Source: Bacillus sp. sid0103
Lineage (GTDB): Bacteria; Bacillota; Bacilli; Bacillales_B; DSM-18226
Assembly (NCBI RefSeq): GCF_019219025.1
Contig: NZ_JAHUWN010000014.1
Coordinates: forward strand, 62,001-126,000
Direction of reading: 5' to 3'
Length of the DNA stretch: 64,000 nt
Shown: positions 35,302-43,795 of the stretch, one piece after another
How positions within the stretch are numbered: the first letter of the stretch is position 1
Layout: the number at the start of each line of letters is the position of its first letter
Made by a program: the position numbers and the translations under genes
Notes under the pieces: model-generated
What the model was told of the DNA's origin: nothing
Database searches by the model: none
The model's input: the letters and a program-made list of their open reading frames with translations, nothing else

Positions 35302-36288
35302 ATGGCTTCAACTTCAAAAAGGAGTAAGTATTTTGATAATGCAAAATTTATTTTGATTTTTTTGGTCGTCTTTGGGCACCTTATTAGTCCTTTAAAAGAA
35401 GAAGACGGAATTCTTTTCACGTTATATACAGTCATTTTTCTCTTTCACATGCCAGCTTTTATTTTTATCTCAGGATACTTTGCTAAAGGTTATAAAAATA
35501 AAGGCTATTTATTAAGGGCGATCAAGAAAATATTGCTGCCTTATTTTATTTTCCAACTGCTTTATTCCATTTATTATTATCTAAATGGGCAGGAAGCGAG
35601 AATTGAGATCGACTTTTTAAATCCACATTGGTCATTATGGTTTTTGTTGAGTTTGTTTTGTTGGAATTTGTTATTGTATGTGTTTGCCAGATTTAGATGG
35701 ATGGGCTTTTGTTTCGCAATCGGTTTGGGAATAGCGATAGGATTTATTGATGATGTGGGTAGTTATTTAAGCCTGTCTAGAACGTTTGTATTTTTTCCAT
35801 ATTTTTTATTAGGATATTTACTAAATGGGGATCAACTGAAAAAAGCGATTCGTTCCAAATACTCACTGCCAATTGGATTAGCAATTATTCTAGGAACATT
35901 CTTATCTTTAGGGTTTAGTTTCCCGCATGACGCAGTCCCGTGGCTCCTAGGTGATACCTCATATGCAAATATGGGAAAGGAAGAGTGGTCGGATGGACTG
36001 TTTCGAGGAGCCCAATATTTACTTACATTAATAGTCGTTTTTGGATTTATGACTATTATACCTTCAACCTCATTTAGAATTTCGGAAATAGGTGAAAGAA
36101 CGTTGTATGTCTACTTGTTACACGGGTTTATTGTTAAAACACTAGAAGTAGCCGTTCTAGATAAAAATTTATTCAATTTTTCAGGACATTATCTTTTACT
36201 TATCATCCTGTCCTTGATTATCTGTTTAATTCTTGGCAGTTATGTAACAAAAAAATATACTCGGCCGCTTGTGGAACTTAAGATTTAG
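35302..36288 (+). CDS. Acyltransferase 3 family membrane protein
   Basis: A 328-residue protein with about ten helices. It opens with RSKYFDNAKFILIFLVVFGHL, the conserved Asp and the GH of the acyltransferase 3 family, and continues LFHMPAFIFISGYFAKG. Closest in style to fucose 4-O-acetylase-like proteins. It probably moves acetyl groups onto a surface sugar or polymer; the acceptor is unknown. GGGGTGAT precedes the ATG. The 310 bases upstream hold the nrnB terminator but no other gene. Confidence 0.85.
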   Translation: MASTSKRSKYFDNAKFILIFLVVFGHLISPLKEEDGILFTLYTVIFLFHMPAFIFISGYFAKGYKNKGYLLRAIKKILLPYFIFQLLYSIYYYLNGQEARIEIDFLNPHWSLWFLLSLFCWNLLLYVFARFRWMGFCFAIGLGIAIGFIDDVGSYLSLSRTFVFFPYFLLGYLLNGDQLKKAIRSKYSLPIGLAIILGTFLSLGFSFPHDAVPWLLGDTSYANMGKEEWSDGLFRGAQYLLTLIVVFGFMTIIPSTSFRISEIGERTLYVYLLHGFIVKTLEVAVLDKNLFNFSGHYLLLIILSLIICLILGSYVTKKYTRPLVELKI

Positions 36289-36307
36289 TGGAACTTTATG
36301 ATATGAA

Positions 36308-36337
36308 AAGAGCCGTACAGGTACCTGTACGGCTCTT
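36308..36337. terminator. Bidirectional terminator, perfect 30-bp palindrome
   Basis: AAGAGCCGTACAGGT is followed directly by its exact reverse complement, between convergent genes. Confidence 0.85.
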
Positions 36338-36343
36338 AGTTTA

Positions 36344-36868
36344 TTACAAAAAACCTAATAACGAACTTACGATATTTTTCTTTTTTCTTTTTCCTTTACT
36401 TGTGTCAAATACAATCGGATCATCAATTTGAGAAGGTAATTTGACTTTACTAAGTAGCGTTTGGAATTGATCAAGCTGCTTAGTTAATTCATTTACTTGA
36501 ATTTGCAATTCTTCTATTTCACGGCGATGCTGGAGGAGTTGATAAGAAACAACGGAATCTGCTTTTGAGTGGACTTCAATTTCTAATTTACTGACTTTCT
36601 CATTCAATTTTTCTAATTCTTGGTTGTCTTCTACAGTCTTAACGGCACCTTTTCTTGGAACTTTTTTCTCTTTTAATGGTGTGATTTCTTGGATAAGTGT
36701 ACCATTTTGCAGTTGTTCATGGATTTTTTTTAATACTTCGATATCCTCATTGCTAAAATGATAGTGCCCACGCTCATTTCTTTCCATTGGTAACTCGAGT
36801 TGCTTGACCCAGCGTTGAATAGTACTGGTGGATACACCTAATAATTTTGCAACTTCACTAGTATTCAT
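36344..36868 (-). CDS. racA: RacA, polar chromosome anchoring protein
   Basis: A 174-residue protein. Residues 1-70 are a MerR-like winged helix (MNTSEVAKLLGVSTSTIQRW..), 85-150 a coiled coil rich in Glu/Leu/Lys, and the C-terminus is basic and ends SSLLGFL. This is the RacA plan, in which the protein binds origin-proximal DNA and links it to the cell pole during sporulation. The ATG at 36868 has GGAGGG upstream; a 37-codon extension overlaps the next gene and has no site. Length is close to B. subtilis RacA (184). Confidence 0.85.
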   Translation of the reverse strand: MNTSEVAKLLGVSTSTIQRWVKQLELPMERNERGHYHFSNEDIEVLKKIHEQLQNGTLIQEITPLKEKKVPRKGAVKTVEDNQELEKLNEKVSKLEIEVHSKADSVVSYQLLQHRREIEELQIQVNELTKQLDQFQTLLSKVKLPSQIDDPIVFDTSKGKRKKKNIVSSLLGFL

Positions 36869-36932
36869 ATCGAATCCCTCCAATGATTTAAATAAACCCA
36901 AAAATCCACGAGTAACGATTTTTTCAATTTTT

Positions 36933-37829
36933 TTAAGTCCAGAATTTCCACCATTTTTTTTCTTTTGCTGCTGCGACATCTCGGTAGCTGTTTAACATTT
37001 GTTGAAAGGCTATTTCGCGTTGAGTGATTTCATGCCGGTACTGATTTCGTTCTTCAAGGAAGAATTCACGTTCTTTGGCCATTGCCTCAGTTAGACTTGA
37101 GATCTCGTTGTTGGTAACATCTACGTAATGGGATAATTCCTCTGATGTCTCCGATAACTGCTTGGAGAGTGTATATATTTCTTGAGACGTCTCTATTGAT
37201 ACGTTCGCAATATTGTTAGATAGGTATTGTAAAGAGTCTGCGGAGAGTTCAGATGCTTTTTCTATTGTCTTTGATAAATCTTGAATTTCAGCTTGGGTGT
37301 TTGCAGAAGATTTATATATAGAGTCAGATATTGACTTAACTGTTGTATACGTTCCTTTGTTTATTTCCTTCTTTACTTCTTCTAATACTTCTTTTCGTAC
37401 AACATTCTGGATTTCATTTTTTACTTCGCTTAAGAAATTTTGCTTGTACGTATCCATTGCCTCGAAAAACTGATGTGCATCAATTGCATCCTGTATGGTA
37501 AGATGTCCATCAATTGCATCCTGAATGGTAATTGGTGGAGGGGGTTCCGACATGACCTCGAGTGAGACTTCTGTTTTTTCTTGCACCACTTCACTTTCAG
37601 GGTGAAGTTTTTTTTGCATCCATTCCCTGATTCCTTCCTTCCTTACTTTATTCTCATACATTTCTTTAATTTCTACTAGTATGTCGATTTCTAAATCAGT
37701 ATAAATTCTGGCCCCTTGTTTTGTTCGAGGAATCTCAAGCATATCATCAAAATCTTTTTCCCACTGACGGACAATGCCAGGTTTACTATTTATCTTTTTA
37801 GCCGCTTCTTTTAAGGTATAGGTCTTCAT
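36933..37829 (-). CDS. MerR-type HTH protein with coiled coil (DUF3967-like), RacA-like
   Basis: About 298 residues. An N-terminal MerR-like HTH (KTYTLKEAAKKINSKPGIVR) is followed by a Pro-rich linker, a 10-residue tandem duplication (TIQDAIDGH/TIQDAIDAH) and a long helical region (about 125-290), ending KEKKWWKFW. Start: ATG 37829 fits relatives that begin MKxYTLKEA; ATG 37841 lies directly on AAAGGA, too close to be used. It sits 64 bases upstream of racA and probably is cotranscribed. It may bind DNA and partner with RacA or the membrane; this is inference. Confidence 0.78.
   Translation of the reverse strand: MKTYTLKEAAKKINSKPGIVRQWEKDFDDMLEIPRTKQGARIYTDLEIDILVEIKEMYENKVRKEGIREWMQKKLHPESEVVQEKTEVSLEVMSEPPPPITIQDAIDGHLTIQDAIDAHQFFEAMDTYKQNFLSEVKNEIQNVVRKEVLEEVKKEINKGTYTTVKSISDSIYKSSANTQAEIQDLSKTIEKASELSADSLQYLSNNIANVSIETSQEIYTLSKQLSETSEELSHYVDVTNNEISSLTEAMAKEREFFLEERNQYRHEITQREIAFQQMLNSYRDVAAAKEKKWWKFWT
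37472..37531 (-). repeat. 30-bp tandem duplication within the RacA-like gene
   Basis: Two 30-bp units (37472-37501 and 37502-37531) differ at two bases and encode LTIQDAIDAH and ITIQDAIDGH-type decapeptides in the linker. Confidence 0.85.
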
Positions 37830-38009
37830 TAAAAACGTCATTCCTTTCTATTTATCTAGGAAATTATTCATCTTGTGTTAGTTATTCACCATCTAGTACT
37901 GATTTTTCCTGCAACATGACAAAAGCTATCAAAACAAGACGGAATACATGAAATAACAACATATTTTTGCAAAAATACACCGTTATAGCGAATATTCGCA
38001 AAAAAACAA

Positions 38010-38038
38010 TTGAGAGGAGTGCCAGGGAGGTATATTAT
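38010..38038 (+). promoter_or_regulatory. Candidate sigma-A promoter of the EamA transporter gene
   Basis: TTGAGA, a 17-base spacer and TATTAT, each one base from consensus. A perfect palindrome GCGAATATTCGC lies upstream at 37988-37999. Confidence 0.6.
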
Positions 38039-38074
38039 ATGAAGTGAAAATGATAAAGGGAGCGAAGGAGCAAC

Positions 38075-38911
38075 ATGTGGATAGCAGCAGCCTTGATTAC
38101 GATGATTTGCTTTGGGGCAAATAATACCATTTTTAAATGGAGTACGGGAAAGAGAGTCTCGAAAGTACATATTCAATTTATCTTTTATCTTGTAGCCTTT
38201 GTATTAACACTAGGATTTGCGATTGTTCATGAAACCGTCCAACTAAATTTAATTACGATCCTGCTAGGAGCTTTGATTGGAATCTTAAATGCAAACGGCA
38301 ATATCCAAATGTCAAAGGCCTTTGAAAAGGGACCTGCTAGTTTAACTTCGCCATTAGTAGGGACTAATACTATATTCCCTATTGTGTGTGCAGCAGTTGT
38401 TTTTCATGAACATATTACCCTGATTCAGTGGATGGGAATTGTCTTTATGCTAGGGTCGGCCATGGCTATTCAGTATTCAACGGAAAAAAGCAGCCGGACA
38501 AATTATCTTCCATGGATTATTCGTGTCGGCCTAGCCATTTTATCTTTTGGTTTATTAGGGATTTTAATGAAAGCAACTTCCTATTTACATCTCAATTCAT
38601 TGAATATCCTTATTGCGATGTATGGTGGCGGAAGTGTTTATTTAATTATTTGTAGTATGCTGACGAAGGAAAAGTGGCAAAGATCAGAAGTGAATGTAGG
38701 GTCTATTGTCGGTTTAATTAGCATTTTAGGCTATAGTTGCTATTTCTATGCCCTTAAGATTGGAACAGCAAGTATTGTTTTTCCAGTAGTAAGTTTAAAT
38801 TGTTTAATCGTTGTGCTGGCTGGATTTTTGCTCTATAAAGAAAAACTTAAAAGGTATCAAGTTATTGGTGTTATTACCGCACTACTTGGGATCATTTTTA
38901 CAAAGTTATAA
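38075..38911 (+). CDS. EamA/DMT superfamily transporter
   Basis: A 278-residue protein with ten predicted helices in two repeats (MWIAAALITMICFGANNTIF.., and ILSFGLLGILMKATSYLHL..). Conserved motifs at the ends of each half (FEKGPASLTSPLVGTNTIFPIV, KIGTASIVFPVVSLNCLIVV) fit the drug/metabolite transporter family. The substrate is unknown. AAGGAG precedes the ATG. It is divergent from the RacA-like gene, and monocistronic. Confidence 0.85.
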   Translation: MWIAAALITMICFGANNTIFKWSTGKRVSKVHIQFIFYLVAFVLTLGFAIVHETVQLNLITILLGALIGILNANGNIQMSKAFEKGPASLTSPLVGTNTIFPIVCAAVVFHEHITLIQWMGIVFMLGSAMAIQYSTEKSSRTNYLPWIIRVGLAILSFGLLGILMKATSYLHLNSLNILIAMYGGGSVYLIICSMLTKEKWQRSEVNVGSIVGLISILGYSCYFYALKIGTASIVFPVVSLNCLIVVLAGFLLYKEKLKRYQVIGVITALLGIIFTKL

Positions 38912-38938
38912 AAAGAACAATTAGGGTTGGATTATAAA

Positions 38939-38976
38939 AAGTGCAGAGCCTTTCAAATGGAAAGTCTCTGCACTTA
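38939..38976. terminator. Bidirectional terminator
   Basis: AAGTGCAGAG-CCTTTC and its complement pair around AAAT, between convergent genes, with T-runs on both sides. Confidence 0.85.
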
Positions 38977-38994
38977 TTTTTATTAGCACAAAAT

Positions 38995-39783
38995 TTAGTT
39001 AACAAGACCAAGCATTTTTAATCCATTAAAAATACCAGAATCAGTTACTTCTGATGTTCTATGTTTTGCGTATGGAAAAAGATCTGGATGACCGTTTCCC
39101 ATCGCGAAGCCTTCCCCAACATTTTGAAGCATTTCCTTATCGTTCATTCCATCGCCAAAGGCAATTGATTGTTCTTTAGCGATGCCTAATTGCTCTAACA
39201 CGACTTGAACTCCATACCCTTTGTTCACATTGTCTCGAATTACATCATAGCAGTGACGCATTCCCTCGACATTTACTTGGGATAAATGGATTCCTTTTTC
39301 ATTTTGATAAAGAGCAGGATCCTCTTTTTTTAGATTGACCAGTGTCATTCCCAAGACAGCACTATTGACCGAAGGAGAATAGGGTTCATTTTTATGTAAG
39401 TGAAATTTGTGCATAAATGCAATTGATATCTTTGATTCCATATTGGTAAATACGTTTTTACTATTTGTATATAAAACCACTTCATGGTGGTTCTCCTTCG
39501 CTATTTCTAAGAAATTCTTAATCGTTGAGCTATTCATTGGTTTCTGAAATATATCCTCACCTTTATAAATAGCATAGGCGCCGTTATATCCTATAAATGA
39601 GTGAATATTCAACTCTTTTGCAAGCTCATCTATCTCATGAAGCGGTCTGCCAGTTGCTAAGAAAACCTCCAAGCCTTTTGCCTGGACCTGTGAAATTGCC
39701 TCTTTTGTGGAATCCTCAATTGTATCATCAGGTCTCACTAAAGTTCCATCGATATCTAAAAATAAAACTTTGTATGTTGTCAT
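38995..39783 (-). CDS. Cof-type HAD-IIB family phosphatase
   Basis: A 262-residue HAD hydrolase. Motif I is FLDIDGTLV, motif II ATGRP, motif III a Lys near NKGYGV, and motif IV FGDGMNDKEML; the type IIB cap lies between II and III. Such enzymes dephosphorylate small sugars or cofactors such as FMN or pyridoxal phosphate. The Bacillus YkrA group looks closest. The ATG has GGAGCTG upstream. Monocistronic. Confidence 0.88.
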   Translation of the reverse strand: MTTYKVLFLDIDGTLVRPDDTIEDSTKEAISQVQAKGLEVFLATGRPLHEIDELAKELNIHSFIGYNGAYAIYKGEDIFQKPMNSSTIKNFLEIAKENHHEVVLYTNSKNVFTNMESKISIAFMHKFHLHKNEPYSPSVNSAVLGMTLVNLKKEDPALYQNEKGIHLSQVNVEGMRHCYDVIRDNVNKGYGVQVVLEQLGIAKEQSIAFGDGMNDKEMLQNVGEGFAMGNGHPDLFPYAKHRTSEVTDSGIFNGLKMLGLVN

Positions 39784-39971
39784 GAAAGCAGCTCCTTCTC
39801 CGAAGAATATTGTTTTTAGTCTACCATTTTTTGAGAAAGGAAGTCACATTAATTAGAATGCAAATATAATTACAAATACGGTCAATTTTGGTGTTTAATC
39901 GTGTTGATTTGAGAAATAAGGAGGAATAATAGAGGAGATAGTTATCAAAATACAAGAAGTGAGGCAAATTT

Positions 39972-40706
39972 ATGAAAAAAATGTTCTTGCTATTCCTATC
40001 TCTTCTCCTTATAGGACTTCCCAACACTGTATCAGCAAAGCAAAAAGTTCCTATCTTAATTTATCACTCCATCGCTGAATTTAACGGTAGTGGATCAAAA
40101 GAGCTATATGTAACGCCTAAAAACTTTGAGAAACAAATGATTTTTTTAAGAGATCATGGTTATACCTTATTAACTTTCGAGCGTTGGCACGAGATTAAAA
40201 CTGTCCCAAAGCCCATTTTTATCACTTTTGATGATGGGTACAAAAATAATCTAAATGCGTTTTCAATTTTTCAAAACCTTTCAAAAGAAAATTTTCGGCC
40301 AACAGGTACCTTTTTTGTCATATCTGATTTCATCGGAAGAGCAAATCGCTTAACGGAAGCGGATTTAAAAATGTTAGCAAATTCAGGATTCATCTCGGTT
40401 CAGTCACATACCGCGACACATCCAGATTTAACCAAAGAGGAAAATCTAAAATATGAACTAAAGGAATCGAAAGAAAAAATTCAGCAAATAACAGGGCAAC
40501 CCATTATTGCACTAGCTTACCCCTTTGGGAATACCAATGAACATGTGGTGGCAGAAACGAAAAAATATTATCTATATGGACTCACTACCACGCCAGGTCC
40601 CTTTTCTATGACAGGCCTAAAAAATGAACTCTACTATTTACCTCGAACTTATATAAAATATTCAACCACCCTTCAAGAATTCGAAAAAGCAGTGAAGGTA
40701 GACTAA
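39972..40706 (+). CDS. Secreted polysaccharide deacetylase
   Basis: A 244-residue NodB-fold protein with a signal peptide (MKKMFLLFLSLLLIGLPNTVSA). Motif 1 TFDDGY (near 85) and motif 2 HTATHPDL hold the base and metal ligands. Later FRPTGTFFV and LAYPFGN complete the fold. It likely removes acetyl groups from a wall or capsule polymer outside the cell. GAGGCAA precedes the ATG. No partner gene is adjacent. Confidence 0.88.
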   Translation: MKKMFLLFLSLLLIGLPNTVSAKQKVPILIYHSIAEFNGSGSKELYVTPKNFEKQMIFLRDHGYTLLTFERWHEIKTVPKPIFITFDDGYKNNLNAFSIFQNLSKENFRPTGTFFVISDFIGRANRLTEADLKMLANSGFISVQSHTATHPDLTKEENLKYELKESKEKIQQITGQPIIALAYPFGNTNEHVVAETKKYYLYGLTTTPGPFSMTGLKNELYYLPRTYIKYSTTLQEFEKAVKVD

Positions 40707-40831
40707 AGATAGAACAATTACTTTTTAAAAGATAATGAAAAGACACTGTAAACTGCCCGCAATCTCTATGTAATCAAACAACGTTATAATAGTGAAAACA
40801 TAATCTAGACTCTATTAGGGCGGGTGTTTAC

Positions 40832-41179
40832 ATGGAAGAAACAATGGCAAAATCCTACTTACAAAAGTCACTAGACGAGTGGAAGGATGATATTTCGTTA
40901 GTCTTAACTGAGATAGCGAATGAATATGATGAAGTAGCACAGGAATTAAAGGTTTATTCATACAAATATGGGATCACCAAACAAGTGATTCAATCGACGG
41001 TAAACGAAGAAATCATTGAAAAAATTCGAGACATGTACCATAAACCATTTGAAGAAAGCTATAACCAACTTAAAGAATACATAAAAGATCTAGAGGAAAA
41101 AAGGCGTGTTTTCCAAATGTTTATTCAAAAGATTGAAGAAGTCACAAGAAAAGAATCAGCGAAAATTACAACTTATTAG
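40832..41179 (+). CDS. Hypothetical helical protein, 115 residues
   Basis: A charged, almost all-helical protein (MAKSYLQKSLDEWKDDISLV..) with coiled-coil character in the second half (QLKEYIKDLEEKRRVFQMFI). There are no Cys, Trp pairs or membrane segments. ATG 40832 follows GGGCGGGTG; ATG 40844 is possible. A strong terminator follows. The family was not recognised. Confidence 0.65.
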   Translation: MEETMAKSYLQKSLDEWKDDISLVLTEIANEYDEVAQELKVYSYKYGITKQVIQSTVNEEIIEKIRDMYHKPFEESYNQLKEYIKDLEEKRRVFQMFIQKIEEVTRKESAKITTY

Positions 41180-41204
41180 AAATGACTTCATCCGCCGATA
41201 ACTC

Positions 41205-41242
41205 AAAAAGCAGTCTAATCAATTGATTAGACTGCTTTTTTT
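41205..41242 (+). terminator. Terminator
   Basis: AAAAAGCAGTCTAATC-AATT plus complement, 16-bp perfect stem, followed by T residues. Confidence 0.9.
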
Positions 41243-41320
41243 AGATGTCGTTAAAGAAACAGTGCTATTGTGTCCTGCATATATTAATAACAGGATTTAA
41301 AATTGTGAGGTGTGAAACAG

Positions 41321-42823
41321 ATGATCACCGCTAAAATTGGCAGTAAAAACTATCGAATCCCGGATAACCTTGAGGAATATTTTCAACCGTTTCGCTCACA
41401 AGTAATTGGGATCAACCAGGAATTTGAATCCCCTTATGGGAAAAAGAAAATCATCTATGCTGACTGGACGGCAAGCGGGCGTCTTTATCGTCCAATCGAA
41501 CGGAAGATTTCTGAGGTCTTTGGACCATTTATGGCGAATACACATACAGAATCAAATATAACCAGTTTAATGATGACGGGAATATATAATCAATCCAAAC
41601 AAATTATTAAGGAACATGTAAATGCCGACAAGCATGATGCCCTGATCTTGGATGGATTTGGGATGACCTCTGTCATGAATAAGTTTCAGAGACTATTAGG
41701 AATTCGAGTACATGAACATTGGAAATCGCGTCTGCAGCTTTCCGAAAATGAACGACCGGTTATTTTTATTACACATATGGAACATCACTCCAACCAAACA
41801 TCCTGGCTCGAGACATTGGGGGATGTAGTTATTTTACCCCCGGACGAGGATGGAGGTGTGGACTGTAACCAGCTGGTCACGTTGCTTCATCGCTATAAGA
41901 ACAGGCGAATGAAGATTGGTTCTTTTACAGCATGCTCCAATGTTACAGGAATTCAAACCCCATATCATCAATTAGCAAAAATTATGCATCAACATGGTGG
42001 CATCTGCCTAGTGGATTTTGCTGCATCTGCCCCATACGTAACCATTAATATGCATCCAAAGGACCCTTTGGAAAAACTTGATGCTATCTTTTTCTCTCCT
42101 CATAAGTTTTTAGGGGGACCAGGAACTAGTGGGGTTTTGGTATTTGATACTCGATTATATGCTAATCATGTTCCGGACCATCCAGGGGGTGGAACTGTGA
42201 CATGGACGAATCCATGGGGTGAGCACAAATATTATTCCGATATCGAACTTAGGGAAGATGGAGGGACACCGGGAATACTACAAGCGATTCGAACCGCTCT
42301 ATGTTTAAATTTGAAAAATCTAATGGGTGTAGACAATATCTTAAAAAGAGAAAAGGAACAGTTAAGTATTTTATTACCTAGATTAGTAGAAATTCCAGGA
42401 CTTCATTTATTAGCTGATCATAAAACCGAACGTCTCGGTATAGTTTCTTTTTTTATTGAGAATATCCATTACAATTTAATTGTCCGCCTGCTTAATGACC
42501 GGTTTGGGATTCAAGTAAGAGGCGGATGCTCTTGTGCAGGGACCTACGGACATTATCTCCTTCATATTGATAAACAATCCTCAATGCAAATTACTGAAAA
42601 AATTAACCAGGGGGACTTGTCGAAGAAACCCGGATGGGTGCGGTTCTCTTTACATCCGATTATGACTAACGAAGAAATCATGTTGTTTGTTAATGCTATT
42701 AGTGAAATCACCTTAAACATTAATGAATGGAAAAACGATTATAGATATGATAAGGGAAGCAATGATTACTTTTATGTCAACCACAAAAGAGCGGATATGG
42801 CTCCACTATTTAGATTTGAATAA
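41321..42823 (+). CDS. Class V aminotransferase-fold PLP enzyme, cysteine desulfurase-like
   Basis: A 500-residue PLP enzyme. The lysine that holds PLP is in FFSPHKFLGGPGTSG. The pocket is marked by THMEHHSNQTSWLE (His and Asn) and VDFAASAPYVTIN. A cysteine loop, RGGCSCAGTYGH, sits where SufS-type desulfurases place the active cysteine. It is about 90 residues longer than SufS, so it may act on another substrate. The ATG at 41321 has GAGGTG eight bases upstream; GTG 41312 overlaps that site. Monocistronic, with no sulfur acceptor gene nearby. Confidence 0.85.
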   Translation: MITAKIGSKNYRIPDNLEEYFQPFRSQVIGINQEFESPYGKKKIIYADWTASGRLYRPIERKISEVFGPFMANTHTESNITSLMMTGIYNQSKQIIKEHVNADKHDALILDGFGMTSVMNKFQRLLGIRVHEHWKSRLQLSENERPVIFITHMEHHSNQTSWLETLGDVVILPPDEDGGVDCNQLVTLLHRYKNRRMKIGSFTACSNVTGIQTPYHQLAKIMHQHGGICLVDFAASAPYVTINMHPKDPLEKLDAIFFSPHKFLGGPGTSGVLVFDTRLYANHVPDHPGGGTVTWTNPWGEHKYYSDIELREDGGTPGILQAIRTALCLNLKNLMGVDNILKREKEQLSILLPRLVEIPGLHLLADHKTERLGIVSFFIENIHYNLIVRLLNDRFGIQVRGGCSCAGTYGHYLLHIDKQSSMQITEKINQGDLSKKPGWVRFSLHPIMTNEEIMLFVNAISEITLNINEWKNDYRYDKGSNDYFYVNHKRADMAPLFRFE

Positions 42824-42978
42824 TGCCATAGTCGAGAGCAAACTCCCGGACAGCGGCCTTTTTATATATGATTATGACCTTGAAATTTCGAGCAAATAGC
42901 ATACATTTAGAACCTATCCTAATTAGGTTACCCACTAACTTGATTGGGCATATGCTATCACGAGAAAGGTGGGATTGC

Positions 42979-43467
42979 ATGATTCATACAGTTAAGCCTG
43001 GTGAGACGCTGGGTAGTATCTCTGCTAATTATCGCGTTAGCCTCCAACGCCTCTATGCAGCCAATCCTGGGGTCGGGCATTTACAAGTGGGCCAAAAAAT
43101 TCAAATTCCGGGCCTGCCTGAGCCTTCTACTATACCCTATTCAATTCTAATATCTGTTGGTAAACGAAGCCTTACATTATACAACAATGGCAGACTAGTG
43201 AAAATTTTTCCAATCGCAGTAGGGAAGATGCTGACGAATACTCCGGCAGGAGAATTCGTTATTGTTAATCGACAGTATAATCCAGGGGGACCATTTGGTG
43301 TATTATGGCTTTCCCTTTCCAAACATGGATACGGGATTCACGGCACTAACAATCCAAGTTCAATTGGAAAAGCCGTGTCACATGGCTGTGTGAGAATGTA
43401 TAATCGGGATGTATTGCAGCTCGCTGAAATGGTTCCGAATGGTACTCGAGTCATTATTCGTCCCTAA
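42979..43467 (+). CDS. ykuD: L,D-transpeptidase with N-terminal LysM domain
   Basis: A 162-residue protein close in length and order to B. subtilis YkuD. A LysM module (1-45; [20 protein letters not shown]) binds peptidoglycan, and the YkuD domain (about 55-162) has the catalytic motif HGTNN..SHGCVRM with His, Ser and Cys. It makes 3-3 crosslinks in the cell or spore wall. The ATG at 42979 follows AGAAAGGTGGGA; the 37-codon extension upstream has no site. There is no classical signal peptide, as in YkuD. Confidence 0.92.
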   Translation: MIHTVKPGETLGSISANYRVSLQRLYAANPGVGHLQVGQKIQIPGLPEPSTIPYSILISVGKRSLTLYNNGRLVKIFPIAVGKMLTNTPAGEFVIVNRQYNPGGPFGVLWLSLSKHGYGIHGTNNPSSIGKAVSHGCVRMYNRDVLQLAEMVPNGTRVIIRP

Positions 43468-43470
43468 GTG

Positions 43471-43507
43471 AAAAAAAGGCAGATTCTCGAATCAGCCTTT
43501 TTTTTAT
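43471..43507 (+). terminator. ykuD terminator
   Basis: AAAAAAAGGC-GATTC and GAATC-GCCTTTTTTTT form the stem, followed by T residues. Confidence 0.85.
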
Positions 43508-43510
43508 TTT

Positions 43511-43692
43511 GGCTGTGTTATACGTGAATGTTGATTTGCGCTCCAGGCGCGTGCGGTTCGCGGGCGTTGCGGGGATCCTCCTCGGCCCTTAGCGCCTGCG
43601 GGGTCTCCCCAGCCCCGTACTCCCGCAGGAGACTCTCACCTGGAACGTCGATCAACACGACTAAAATATCACAAATACATTTAACACAGCCT
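43511..43692. repeat. Dispersed GC-rich palindromic repeat
   Basis: A 182-bp element bounded by GGCTGTGTTA and TTAACACAGCC in inverted orientation. Inside, GTTGAT..CCAGG on the left mirrors CCTGG..ATCAAC on the right, with a GC-rich centre (CCTGCGGGGTCTCC..CTCCCGCAGGAG) unlike the AT-rich surroundings. The pattern matches a repeat family I know from many Bacillus-group genomes, probably a MITE-like or REP-like element. An open frame through it (73 codons) is a by-product of its base composition. Confidence 0.75.
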
Positions 43693-43795
43693 TTATTTTA
43701 CATAACAAATCGTTTATTTGATCCATACCTTCACAAATTGGGGAATTAAAATTATAATTTAATATAAAGCATTATACAGAGGGGGTACTTTTCTT

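Noticed and set aside
37988..37999. LexA box
   Set aside because: The palindrome GCGAATATTCGC is too short and does not fit CGAAC-N4-GTTCG.
43528..43749. 73-codon frame inside the GC-rich repeat
   Set aside because: It runs through the palindrome, has no ribosome site and is explained by the high GC of the element.
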